A DNA stretch of 64,000 nucleotides from Micromonospora humi (GTDB lineage: Bacteria > Actinomycetota > Actinomycetes > Mycobacteriales > Micromonosporaceae), in the NCBI RefSeq assembly GCF_900090105.1, contig NZ_FMDM01000009.1, positions 62,001-126,000 on the forward strand, given 5' to 3'. The notes beneath the pieces were generated by a model. The model was not told the DNA's origin and ran no database searches. It saw only the letters and a program-made list of their open reading frames with translations. The position numbers and the translations under genes were made by a program. Positions 41,977 to 50,395 of the stretch are shown here, piece after piece. Every line of letters starts with the position of its first letter. Within the stretch, counting starts at the first letter, position 1.

Positions 41977-42120
41977 GAGCCGGCCGGAACGACCGGGCCG
42001 GCCGGGACGACTGAGCCGGCCGGGACGACTGAGCCGGCCGGGACGACTGAGCCGGCCGGGACGACTGAGCCGGCCGGGACGACTGAGCCGGCCCGGAGGA
42101 CCGGGCCGGCCGGGACGACT
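41977..42120. repeat. Eight 18-bp tandem repeats (minisatellite)
   Basis: Units of GAGCCGGCCGGGACGACT repeat head to tail eight times, with variants at the first, second, seventh and eighth units. The array fills the gap between the convergent ferritin-like and DUF3107 genes. Each unit holds the palindrome CCGGCCGG or CCGGCC, so the RNA could fold in many registers. Confidence 0.92.
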
Positions 42121-42168
42121 GAGTCGCCGCGGCGGGTGCCCCCGCCACGGCGACCGGCGCGACGCGGA

Positions 42169-42396
42169 TCAGCGGACGGTGAACCCGACGGCGCGGGGCG
42201 AGGCCTCCGCGATCTCGACGTAGGCGACCTTGCCGACCGGCACGATGACCCGCCGGCCCTTCTCGTCGGTCAGGGAGAGCGTGCCCTCGCTCCTGGCGAA
42301 GGCGTCGGTCACGATCTGCTCGATCTCGGCCGGCGACTGCGCGCTCTCCAGGACCAGCTCCCGCGGCGCGTACTGCACGCCGATCTTGACCTCCAC
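42169..42396 (-). CDS. DUF3107 protein
   Basis: The 75-residue protein (MEVKIGVQYAPRELVLESAQSPAEIEQIVTDAF...) fits the actinobacterial DUF3107 family along its whole length, including the C-terminal GKVAYVEIAEASPRAVGFTV. In M. tuberculosis the homologue is TB9.4 (Rv3208A), next to a TetR gene as here. The fold is a small alpha/beta sandwich and the function is unknown. It lies 65 bp downstream of the TetR gene, on the same strand. Confidence 0.9.
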   Translation of the reverse strand: MEVKIGVQYAPRELVLESAQSPAEIEQIVTDAFARSEGTLSLTDEKGRRVIVPVGKVAYVEIAEASPRAVGFTVR

Positions 42397-42461
42397 TGTG
42401 CCTCCTCAACTGGGGCGAAAAAGCCACCGTGGGAAGGCTATCCGATCGGACGGCGCGATGT

Positions 42462-43100
42462 TCAGGCTGACTCACCTTGCAGCGGGAAGCTCGCGATGCC
42501 CCGCCAGGACAGCGCCGCCACCAGCGCCTCCGCCTCCGGCTTGGCCACCTGCCGACCGCCGGCCAGCCAGAACTGGGCGGCCGTCTCGGCGGCGCCGACC
42601 AGCCCGGACGCGAGCAGTTCGGCGTGCGCCCGGCTGGACCCGGTGTCCGAGATGATGGTGTCGGTGATCGCCGCGATGCAGCCCTGCTCGACCCGTTCCA
42701 CCCGCTGCCGCACGGCCGGGTCGTTGCGCAGGTCGGACTCGAAGACCAGCCGGAACGCCTCGCTCTCGTGGTCGACGAAGTCGAAGTAGGCCCGCACCGC
42801 CGCGCCGACCCGTTCCTTGTTGTCCTGCGTGCCGCGCATCGCGTCGTGCACCTTCGCGACGATGGCGTCACAGTGCGTGTCGAGCAGCGCGAGGTAGAGC
42901 TCCATCTTTCCGGGGAAGTGCTGATAGAGAACCGGCTTGGAGACGCCGGCCCGCTCGGCGATGTCGTCCATCGCCGCGGCGTGGTAGCCGTGCGCGACGA
43001 ACACCTCCTGGGCAGCGGCGAGCAGCTGCTTACGGCGCGCCGAGCGGGGCAGGCGGGTGGGCCGGCCGGCGGTCTGAGCACCGTTCCCCACTGCGGTCAT
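42462..43100 (-). CDS. TetR family regulator of the conserved DUF3107 locus
   Basis: ATG 43100 with GGAGG five bases before gives 212 aa. The helix-turn-helix is RRKQLLAAAQEVFVAHGYHAAAMDDIAERAGVSKPVLYQHFPGKMELYLALLD. The ligand domain is full length, with DFVDHESEAFRLVFESDLRNDP as in the Rv3208-type regulators. It is divergent from the large Pro-rich protein gene across 148 bp that holds a 16-bp palindrome (43152-43167). It may control itself, DUF3107 and the divergent operon. Confidence 0.9.
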   Translation of the reverse strand: MTAVGNGAQTAGRPTRLPRSARRKQLLAAAQEVFVAHGYHAAAMDDIAERAGVSKPVLYQHFPGKMELYLALLDTHCDAIVAKVHDAMRGTQDNKERVGAAVRAYFDFVDHESEAFRLVFESDLRNDPAVRQRVERVEQGCIAAITDTIISDTGSSRAHAELLASGLVGAAETAAQFWLAGGRQVAKPEAEALVAALSWRGIASFPLQGESA

Positions 43101-43151
43101 GGGAACCTCCGAGTATCTGCGTCGAGCCGGCACGTATCGCCCGAACCGGGC

Positions 43152-43167
43152 CGGGTTCGTGAACCCG
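43152..43167. promoter_or_regulatory. Candidate operator palindrome in a divergent promoter
   Basis: CGGGTTC-GT-GAACCCG has perfect 7-bp arms, about 52 bp before the TetR start and 82 bp before the divergent Pro-rich protein gene. Position and symmetry fit a TetR site; there is only one copy. Confidence 0.4.
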
Positions 43168-43248
43168 TCGCGGAATTGGCCCGCCGCTGTAACTTATCGC
43201 CACTGTCACCACACGGTAGCCTCAGCGGGGGCGACCAAGGAGCGCGCG

Positions 43249-46092
43249 GTGAGTGAAACAGGGCAACCCGGAGCCGCCACCCCGGGAGAGCACGGCGACG
43301 GGACGGGTCAGCAGGACGACCCGGCCCGCACCGGCGGCGGTTGGGCGCCCCCGGCGAACGGCTGGTCCCGCGGCGCCCCGGCGCCCGGTGGCTGGCCCTA
43401 CGGCGACCTGGGCGGTGGCTGGGCCGCCTCCTCGCCCCGGCACGGCGACCTGCCGGCCCCGCTGCCCGGTCACGCGGCCGAGGAGCCGCCGGCCCGCGCC
43501 AACGGCCGCCACGTCAACGGCGTGCGTCACGCCGGGGAGGAGTCGCCCGTGACCCGCCAGGCGCCGGTGAGTGCCCCGCCCGTGGGCGAGCCGCCGCGGG
43601 AGACCGACGGCGACCGGCTGGCCGTGCCGGCCCCGCGACCCGCGCCCGCGGTCGAGCAGCAGCCCGACGCGACCGGCTCCCGCCACGCCTCGGACGACAC
43701 CGCCGCCGGGCGGCTCCCCCGCTGGGCCGAGACCGGTCCGACCTCCGCGCCCCCGGCGCTCCAGGTGCCGCCGGTCGGCGCCGCCGCCTCCGGCTTCGAG
43801 ATGCCGCCGGGTTTCCACGCGCCGACCGTCGACCCCTCCGCCCCGTCGCTCTCGCGTGGCTGGGCCGACCGGGTTCCGGTCGAGCCCGCCGCCGCCCGCG
43901 CCGAACAGCCCCCGCCCGAGCCGCCTGCGCCGCACCCGGTCGACCCTCGCGCGTCCGACGAGGCCCGCGCCGCCGACCCACGAGGCGCCGGGGCGGACGA
44001 CCCGGGCGCGGGCCCGGGCGAGCCGGACTGGTCCGGCCCGTCCTGGAACCGTCCGAGCTGGGGCGACGGCTGGGCCCCGCCGTGGGCCCGCACGGACGAG
44101 CCGACCGGCCGCCGGGCCGGTCACGACGGCGAGCCGGCCGGGCGCCGGGCGGTTCCCGACGACGGGCCCGCCCTCCGCCGGGCGGCCCGCGACGACGAGC
44201 CCGTCGACCGGGCGCCCCGCGACGACGAGCCGACCGGTCGCCGCGCCGCCCGGGAGAACCGCGCCGTCGAGTGGGCGCCCGAGCCGGTGCGGCCGTACGA
44301 GCCGGCCCGCGTCGAGCCGCCCACCGGGTACGAGCCACCCCGGCCCGAGCCGGTCCGGCCGTACGAGCCGGTGCGGGCGGAGTCGGGTGCCGGGCACGAG
44401 CCGCCGCACCCGGAGCCCACCCGGCCGTTCCGGCTGCCCCGCGAGGACCCCGAGCCGCGTCCGGGTCATGAGCCGGCCGCCCAGCGCCCCTCCTGGGCCG
44501 GCCCGCCGGTGCCGGTGACCCCGTTCGGCGCGCGTCCCGAGCCGACCGCCGTCCCGCCGGCGCCGCGCGAGGCGCCGGCCGGTCCGCCGCCGGCGGCGTA
44601 CGCTCCCGCGCCGGCCGCCCGGGCCGCCGGTGAGCCGGCCGACGAGCCCTCGCGCGCGCCGGACCAGCCGTCCGCCGAGCCGGTCTCCGCCGCCCCGGCG
44701 CCGTTCGACAGCTACCGGGCGCCCCGGCCGACGAGCGCCCCGCCCTACGCGGCCCGCCGGTCCGCCCCCGAGCCGCCGCCGGCCGCCGCCGAACCGGCCG
44801 CCGACTCCCGGTCCGCGGAGCCGGCGCCGGTGCTGCCGCAGCGCGTCCCCGCCGAGCCGGACGTGCCGGTCGTGCCGGAGCCACCGGCGGTGGAACCGTC
44901 CGCCGAGACTCCCGAGCTGGCCCGCATCGCCACCCACCTGCGCCGGGACGACGAACCCGCGCCGCTGCGCGAACGGCCGGAGGGCTTCGACGTGAACGCC
45001 ATCCTGGACGCGGTCCGGGAGGTGGCCGGCGTCCGCGACGCCGCGCTCCGCCGCACCCCGGCCGGCGCGCACAGCCTCCGGCTGGACCTGGCCGACGGCG
45101 CCGATCCGGCCGACGTGAGCCGCCTGGTGGCCCGCCTGCTCCAGGAGCGGATGGGCCTGGCCGCCGCGCCGCAGAACCTGCCCGGCGCGCCGGCCGTGCC
45201 GCCGCCACCGGTGCGCCGCCGGTCCGCCGCGGCGCGCGGCGACCGCATCGGCGAGCTTCCGACCGAACCCCGATCGGGTACGCCCCGGTCGCGCGCCGAC
45301 GACGAGCTGGACGCCCCGGCGCGCACCGCGGTGCCGCCCGGCCCGGCCGGTGACGACACCCCCGCCCGGCCCGGTCTGGTGCGTCCGGCGAACCGGCCGG
45401 CCGAGAACCGCTCCGGTGAGGGCCGGTTCGGCGGGGTGGAGTCGCGCACCGGCCGATCCACCGACGCGCCCGTCGAGGGCGTCGAGCCGGGCGTCGAGCC
45501 GCCGCGCCGACGTCGCCAGTCCACCCACCGGGGCCGGGCCACCGTGGACGAGACGTCGTTGGCCGCCGCGCCGACCGGCATGTCCACCGGCAGTCCGGTC
45601 ACGCTCGGCACCTCGTACTCCGGTGGGCAGATGACCACGACGGAGACCGCGCCGTCGCGACCGCTGGACCCGGGCGGCGCGCCGGGGCCCCGGGTGGTGA
45701 TCGACCACGTCCTGGTGAGCACGTTCGGGCTGGACGCCACCACCGAGGTTCGCCTGTTGGCCGGGGACCGCGCGGCCGACGGTCACGCCACCGGCCCGGC
45801 GGTCGACGGGTACGTGCTGCGGCTCTGCGCGGTGGCCGCGGCCGCCGCGGTGGACGAACTGCTCGGCGGTGGGGACGTGCCGGCCGGTGAGCGGGGCCGC
45901 TGCTTCGTCGAGCACGCCGCGGTGGTGCCGTTCGGCAACTGCGAGGTGGCGACCGTGGTGGTGCTGCTGGTCTGCGAGGGATGGGTGGAGCAGCTGGCCG
46001 GCTCGGCGCTGGTGGCCGGCGATCCGCGGCAGGCCGTGGTCCGGGCCACCCTGGCGGCGGTGAACCGCCGCCTGGAGGCCTTGCTCGCCTGA
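43249..46092 (+). CDS. Large Pro/Ala/Arg-rich disordered protein with small C-terminal domains
   Basis: GTG 43249, six bases after AAGGAG, gives 947 aa. Residues 1-560 are low-complexity Pro, Ala, Glu and Arg with repeated phrases (PVRPYEPVR, GRRAAR..D.EP). A small folded segment is near 580-645 (VNAILDAVREVAGVRDAALRR ... VSRLVARLLQERMG). A second spacer precedes a C-terminal domain of about 135 residues (VVIDHVLVSTFGLDATTEVRLLAGDR ... AVVRATLAAVNRRLEALLA). I cannot name either domain. It heads a row of co-directional genes to moeZ. Confidence 0.75.
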   Translation: MSETGQPGAATPGEHGDGTGQQDDPARTGGGWAPPANGWSRGAPAPGGWPYGDLGGGWAASSPRHGDLPAPLPGHAAEEPPARANGRHVNGVRHAGEESPVTRQAPVSAPPVGEPPRETDGDRLAVPAPRPAPAVEQQPDATGSRHASDDTAAGRLPRWAETGPTSAPPALQVPPVGAAASGFEMPPGFHAPTVDPSAPSLSRGWADRVPVEPAAARAEQPPPEPPAPHPVDPRASDEARAADPRGAGADDPGAGPGEPDWSGPSWNRPSWGDGWAPPWARTDEPTGRRAGHDGEPAGRRAVPDDGPALRRAARDDEPVDRAPRDDEPTGRRAARENRAVEWAPEPVRPYEPARVEPPTGYEPPRPEPVRPYEPVRAESGAGHEPPHPEPTRPFRLPREDPEPRPGHEPAAQRPSWAGPPVPVTPFGARPEPTAVPPAPREAPAGPPPAAYAPAPAARAAGEPADEPSRAPDQPSAEPVSAAPAPFDSYRAPRPTSAPPYAARRSAPEPPPAAAEPAADSRSAEPAPVLPQRVPAEPDVPVVPEPPAVEPSAETPELARIATHLRRDDEPAPLRERPEGFDVNAILDAVREVAGVRDAALRRTPAGAHSLRLDLADGADPADVSRLVARLLQERMGLAAAPQNLPGAPAVPPPPVRRRSAAARGDRIGELPTEPRSGTPRSRADDELDAPARTAVPPGPAGDDTPARPGLVRPANRPAENRSGEGRFGGVESRTGRSTDAPVEGVEPGVEPPRRRRQSTHRGRATVDETSLAAAPTGMSTGSPVTLGTSYSGGQMTTTETAPSRPLDPGGAPGPRVVIDHVLVSTFGLDATTEVRLLAGDRAADGHATGPAVDGYVLRLCAVAAAAAVDELLGGGDVPAGERGRCFVEHAAVVPFGNCEVATVVVLLVCEGWVEQLAGSALVAGDPRQAVVRATLAAVNRRLEALLA

Positions 46093-46133
46093 GCGATGGT
46101 GCGGTCGGGGCCGGCGCGGGGAAGACTGGAGAC

Positions 46134-47210
46134 ATGAAGCGTGCCGCACTCTGGCCGGATCATCTCCTCCCCGCGCACCACGTCCCGCCGCCCTGGCCCG
46201 GCCGGCACGTGCCGCTCGACGGCACCCTCGTCCACGTCCGGGACACCCCGGCCACCACGCCCGACGCGGAGCCGGCGCTGTACGTGCACGGCCTCGGCGG
46301 CTCCGCGCAGAACTGGACCGACCTGGCCGGCCTGCTCGCGGGCCGGCTCGACGGCCAGGCGATCGACCTGCCCGGTTTCGGGCGCAGCGAGCCGGGGCGG
46401 CGCTACACGATCCCGGCCTTCGCCGACCGGGTGGTCCGCTGGATCGAGCACAGCGACCGGGGGCCGGTGCACCTGTTCGGCAACTCGCTGGGCGGCGCGG
46501 TCGCGGTCCGGGTGGCGGCGTTGCGGCCGGAGCTGGTCCGCACGCTCACGTTGATCTCGCCGGCCCTGCCGTTCCTGGACTTCCGGCGTTCGTTGCAGGG
46601 GCGGATGCTGCCGGTGCTGGTGATCCCCCGGGGCGAGCGGCTGGCCGCCTGGCGGCTGGCGCAGCTCGCACCGGAGGTGATGGCGCAGCAGGTGATGGAG
46701 TCGTGCGTGGCGGACCTGACCCGGATCAGCGAGCAGCGCCGGCAGGAGGCGATCGACGAGATCCGGATCCGGTACGAGGCGGCCCACTACGCCGCCGCCT
46801 ACGTGCGCACGTTCCGGGGCCTGGTGGGCAGCTTCCTGCGGTCGTACCTGCCGGGGGAGGGCGCGCTCTGGCGGCAGGCCGCCTCGGTGCGGGTGCCCAC
46901 GCTGGTGGTGGGCGGGCGGCAGGACCGCCTGGTCGACGTGCGGGTCGCCCCGCAGACCGCCCGGGTGATCCCGGACAGCCGGCTGCTGATGCTCGACGGC
47001 GTCGGGCACGTGGCCCAGCTCGAGGTGCCCCGGGTCGTGGCGCGGGCGGTGCTGGGGTTGCTCGACGAGGCGGCGCCGGTGCCGGTCCCGGTGCCGGCCG
47101 GGTCGCCGGACGTCGCCGCCACGCCGGGCCCGGCGGAGCGGAAAGCGCAGGCCACGGCCCTGGTCACCGGAACGGGGGAGAGCGAAAGCGGGCGTGACGT
47201 GGCAGGCTGA
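46134..47210 (+). CDS. Alpha/beta hydrolase (LipV-like)
   Basis: ATG 46134 gives 358 aa. The fold is clear: LYVHGLGGSAQNWTDLA (oxyanion loop), DLPGFGRSEP, HLFGNSLGGAVAVRVAALRPELV (nucleophile Ser in GNSLGG), a lid of helices, then VPTLVVGGRQDRLVD (acid) and LLDGVGHVAQLEVP (His). It hydrolyses an ester or related bond. In M. tuberculosis, lipV (Rv3203) lies in the matching neighbourhood. A Pro/Ala-rich tail of about 50 residues ends it. Confidence 0.85.
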   Translation: MKRAALWPDHLLPAHHVPPPWPGRHVPLDGTLVHVRDTPATTPDAEPALYVHGLGGSAQNWTDLAGLLAGRLDGQAIDLPGFGRSEPGRRYTIPAFADRVVRWIEHSDRGPVHLFGNSLGGAVAVRVAALRPELVRTLTLISPALPFLDFRRSLQGRMLPVLVIPRGERLAAWRLAQLAPEVMAQQVMESCVADLTRISEQRRQEAIDEIRIRYEAAHYAAAYVRTFRGLVGSFLRSYLPGEGALWRQAASVRVPTLVVGGRQDRLVDVRVAPQTARVIPDSRLLMLDGVGHVAQLEVPRVVARAVLGLLDEAAPVPVPVPAGSPDVAATPGPAERKAQATALVTGTGESESGRDVAG

Positions 47211-47215
47211 GCCGG

Positions 47216-48070
47216 ATGCCCAGCTCCCGCCGTCCGCGTGCCGCGCGGTCCACGTCCCTGGCTCGCCGGTGGCGCACCGCCGTGGTGGTCTGCGCGTTCC
47301 TCGCCGCCGCCGGGGTGGGCGTCGGGGTCGCGTTGCGGCTGCCGCCGGCCGGCGCGAAGGAGCTGGTCGCCGACGGGTTCGCCGCGCAGCCGCCGGCGCC
47401 GACCACCGTGCCGTCGTCGGCCGCGCCGCCGTCGGCCGCGCCCAGCTCGCCGGCGGCGCCGGTGTTGGCGCTGCCCGGTCCGGTGCCCGCGCACGGCAGG
47501 GGCGGTTTCTCCTACGACGAGCGGCCGGGCGGCGTGCTGGGCCGGGCCGGGGTGCTGCGCCGGTTCCGGGTGGCGGTGGAGGACGGCTCCGGTGAGCAGG
47601 CACGTGCCTTCGGCGACGCGGTGCAGCGGGCCCTGGCCGGGCCGGGCAGTTGGGTGGACGGCGGTCGGCTGCGGTTGCAGCGGGTCGCGCCGGGCACCCG
47701 GTACGACTTCACGATCTACCTGGCCACCCGGGACACCGCGGGTCGGCTGTGCGGGGCGGGCGGGATCGACATCCGCAAGGGCGGCGTGCCGTACACGTCC
47801 TGTCGGGTGCCCGGCAAGGTCGTGATCAACCTGGATCGGTGGCGCACCTCGGCGCCGCACCTGGTGGCCGCGCGGATGCCGCTGGACACCTACCGGCTCT
47901 ACGTGGTCAACCACGAGGTCGGGCACCAGCTCGGGCACCACCACGAGGCGTGCCCGAATGCGGGCCGGCCCGCACCGGTGATGCAGCAGCAGACGCTGTT
48001 CCTCGACGGTTGCCGGCCGAACCCGTGGCCGTACCTGGGCGGGAAGCGGTACACCGGCCCGTCGCGGTGA
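47216..48070 (+). CDS. DUF3152 secreted metzincin-like protease, first copy
   Basis: The 284-residue protein has a membrane anchor or signal (about 20-40), a Pro/Ala/Ser linker, and a DUF3152 domain with HEVGHQLGHHH, an exact HExxHxxGxxH metzincin zinc motif. VMQQQT in the Met-turn position follows. Conserved Cys pairs (LCGAGG, TSCRVPG, EACPN, DGCRP) suggest two disulfides. It is likely an extracellular protease of unknown substrate. The M. tuberculosis homologue, Rv3207c, lies beside moeB1/moeZ, as here. It begins six bases after the hydrolase gene. Confidence 0.88.
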   Translation: MPSSRRPRAARSTSLARRWRTAVVVCAFLAAAGVGVGVALRLPPAGAKELVADGFAAQPPAPTTVPSSAAPPSAAPSSPAAPVLALPGPVPAHGRGGFSYDERPGGVLGRAGVLRRFRVAVEDGSGEQARAFGDAVQRALAGPGSWVDGGRLRLQRVAPGTRYDFTIYLATRDTAGRLCGAGGIDIRKGGVPYTSCRVPGKVVINLDRWRTSAPHLVAARMPLDTYRLYVVNHEVGHQLGHHHEACPNAGRPAPVMQQQTLFLDGCRPNPWPYLGGKRYTGPSR

Positions 48071-48145
48071 ACCGATCGCGAAAGATGTTCGCGGCTTAAG
48101 CGGTAAAAGCAGCTAAATGCCCGAATTGCGTGTCACGCTGGTGGC

Positions 48146-48949
48146 ATGACGTCGTCGTCCCCCTACGACCCGCCCGAACGTCCCGGGCTGCGCCGGATGC
48201 GCCGCCGCCGCCGACGGGCCGTCCTGCTGCTGGCCATGCTGGTCGCGGCCGCCGGTGGCGCGGTGGGGATCACCCGGCTGAGCGAGCCGCCGCGCCCCGC
48301 GCGGATGCCGCTCGCCGCCGAGCCGACGCTGATGCCGGACGCCGACACCGGACCGGCGGCGCCCCCGACCGCCTATCCCACCGCCGGCCCCGGCACCTTC
48401 GCGGTGGCCGGGGGCCGGTCACCGGTACGCGGTGACGCCGGCCCGCTGCGCCGCTACCGGGTCGAGGTCGAGCAGGGCGCCGGGCCGGACGTCAACGCGT
48501 TCGCCGCCACCGTCGACACGGTGCTCGGGGACCCGCGCAGCTGGATCGCCTCCGGCCGGCTCCGGGTGCAGCGGGTGCCCGAGGCGGCCGCCGCCGACTT
48601 CACCGTCTACCTGGCCACGCCGGTGACCTCGGAACGGATGTGCGCCGAGGGAGGCCTGCACACCGAGCGGTACACGTCCTGCCGGCTGCCCGGCCGGGTG
48701 GTGCTCAACCTGGCGCGCTGGATGACGGCGGTGCCCGACTACGGTGCCCCGCTCGACGTCTACCGGACCTATGTGATCAACCACGAGGTCGGGCACGAGT
48801 TCGGCGAGCTGCACCAGGCCTGCCCCCGCCCCGGCGCACCCGCCCCGGTGATGCAGCAGCAGACGTACGGGCTGGACGGCTGCGTGCCGAACGCCTGGCC
48901 GTACCTCGACGGGGTGCGGTACGAAGGGGAGCCGACCGACGGCGTCTGA
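48146..48949 (+). CDS. DUF3152 secreted metzincin-like protease, second copy
   Basis: The 267-residue paralogue of the preceding protein has an N-terminal membrane anchor (about 22-45), a linker, and the same domain with HEVGHEFGELH (HExxHxxGxxH) and VMQQQT. The four Cys positions match. The two copies share layout end to end but differ in linker and surface, so the duplication is not recent. ATG 48146 is used after 75 bp of slightly A+T-richer sequence that may hold a separate promoter. Confidence 0.88.
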   Translation: MTSSSPYDPPERPGLRRMRRRRRRAVLLLAMLVAAAGGAVGITRLSEPPRPARMPLAAEPTLMPDADTGPAAPPTAYPTAGPGTFAVAGGRSPVRGDAGPLRRYRVEVEQGAGPDVNAFAATVDTVLGDPRSWIASGRLRVQRVPEAAAADFTVYLATPVTSERMCAEGGLHTERYTSCRLPGRVVLNLARWMTAVPDYGAPLDVYRTYVINHEVGHEFGELHQACPRPGAPAPVMQQQTYGLDGCVPNAWPYLDGVRYEGEPTDGV

Positions 48950-49056
48950 GTTATTCCCGGTCCCGCAGTTCGGGCCGGGTGTCCCTCGTCATGGCCGATC
49001 GTCGGTGCGGCGAGCGACAATGGCGCGGTCCCACCGCCGATCCCGGGGAGTCCACC

Positions 49057-50238
49057 GTGTCGTTGCCCCCGCTCGTCGAGCCCGCCGCCGAGCTGACCGT
49101 TGACGAGATCCGCCGCTACTCGCGCCACCTGATCATCCCGGACGTCGGGGTGGAGGGGCAGAAGCGGCTGAAGAACGCCCGGGTGCTCTGCGTCGGCGCC
49201 GGCGGTCTCGGCTCGCCCGCCCTGATGTACCTCGCCGCCGCCGGTGTCGGCACGCTCGGCATCATCGACTTCGACACCGTCGACGAGTCCAACCTCCAGC
49301 GCCAGATCATCCACGGCGTCTCCGACGTCGGCCGGTCCAAGGCCGAGTCCGCCGCCGCCACGATCCGCGAGATCAACCCGCTGGTGCAGGTGGAGATCCA
49401 CAACACCGCGCTGGACCGGGAGAACGTCAAGGACATCTTCTCCCGCTACGACCTGATCGTCGACGGCACCGACAACTTCGCCACCCGCTACATGGTGAAC
49501 GACGCTGCCGTGCTGCTCGGCAAGCCGTACGTCTGGGGTTCGATCTACCGCTTCGACGGCCAGGCCTCGGTCTTCTGGGCCGAGCACGGCCCCTGCTACC
49601 GCTGCCTCTACCCGGAGCCGCCGCCGCCCGGCATGGTGCCGTCCTGCGCCGAGGGCGGCGTGCTCGGCGTGCTCTGCGCGTCCATCGGGTCGATCCAGGT
49701 CAACGAGGCGATCAAGCTGCTCACCGGCATCGGCGAGCCGCTGGTCGGCCGGCTGATGGTCTACGACGCCCTCGAGATGAGCTACCGCAAGATCAAGGTG
49801 CGCAAGGACCCGAACTGCGCGCTCTGCGGCGAGAACCCCACGGTGACCGACCTGCTGGAAGACTACGAGGACTTCTGCGGCGCGGTCTCCGAGGAGGCGC
49901 AGGAGGCGGTGGTCGACTCCACCATCACCGCGCTGGAGCTCAAGGAGTGGCAGGACGCCGGCAAGGACATCTTCCTGGTCGACGTCCGCGAGCCCGCCGA
50001 GTACGAGATCGTCCGGATCCCCGGCGCGACGCTGATCCCCAAGGGCGAGATCCTCTCCGGCGAGGCGCTGGCCAAGTTCCCGCAGGACCGGCAGATCGTG
50101 CTGCACTGCAAGTCCGGCGTGCGGTCCGCCGAGGCGCTCGCCGCGCTGAAGGCGGCCGGGTTCAAGGACTCGGTGCACGTGCAGGGCGGGGTGCTCTCCT
50201 GGGTCAAGCAGGTCGACCCGTCACTGCCTTCCTACTGA
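49057..50238 (+). CDS. moeZ: Adenylyltransferase/sulfurtransferase MoeZ
   Basis: GTG 49057 after GGGGAG gives 393 aa, the length of M. tuberculosis MoeZ. The E1-like domain has VLCVGAGGLGSPALMYLAAAGVG (ATP site), DFDTVDESNLQRQ, DGTDNFATRY, and zinc cysteines in CYRCLYP and CALCGE. A rhodanese domain follows with HCKSGVRSAEAL (active-site Cys). It adenylates and then thiolates the C terminus of ubiquitin-like sulfur carriers for molybdopterin, thiocarboxylate cysteine and thiamine pathways. Upstream in-frame sequence belongs to the DUF3152 gene. Confidence 0.95.
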   Translation: MSLPPLVEPAAELTVDEIRRYSRHLIIPDVGVEGQKRLKNARVLCVGAGGLGSPALMYLAAAGVGTLGIIDFDTVDESNLQRQIIHGVSDVGRSKAESAAATIREINPLVQVEIHNTALDRENVKDIFSRYDLIVDGTDNFATRYMVNDAAVLLGKPYVWGSIYRFDGQASVFWAEHGPCYRCLYPEPPPPGMVPSCAEGGVLGVLCASIGSIQVNEAIKLLTGIGEPLVGRLMVYDALEMSYRKIKVRKDPNCALCGENPTVTDLLEDYEDFCGAVSEEAQEAVVDSTITALELKEWQDAGKDIFLVDVREPAEYEIVRIPGATLIPKGEILSGEALAKFPQDRQIVLHCKSGVRSAEALAALKAAGFKDSVHVQGGVLSWVKQVDPSLPSY

Positions 50239-50395
50239 GCCACCCCTCGCTCGGCGGCCCCGTCACTCGCGTGGACATTCATGCCCGTGAGTGATGGGGC
50301 TTTCGCGCCTTGTGTCCCCGGTCCTCGGCGGTCCGCGCCAAACCCTGGCCGAGCTACCGAGGCGTAACCACGTCGGCGCAGGTAGCGTCACCGCC

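Noticed and set aside
41977..42120. CRISPR array
   Set aside because: The 18-bp units are contiguous with no unique spacers, and no cas gene is present.
41963..43081. Minus-strand frame reading the 18-bp minisatellite as SSRPAQ repeats
   Set aside because: It runs antisense or out of frame through DUF3107 and TetR, which are clear genes. The repeat is intergenic.
43222..46149. Minus-strand 975-codon open frame opposite the Pro-rich protein
   Set aside because: The plus-strand gene has a good ribosome site, conserved C-terminal fold and co-directional neighbours. The minus frame is Gly/Arg/Val shadow sequence.
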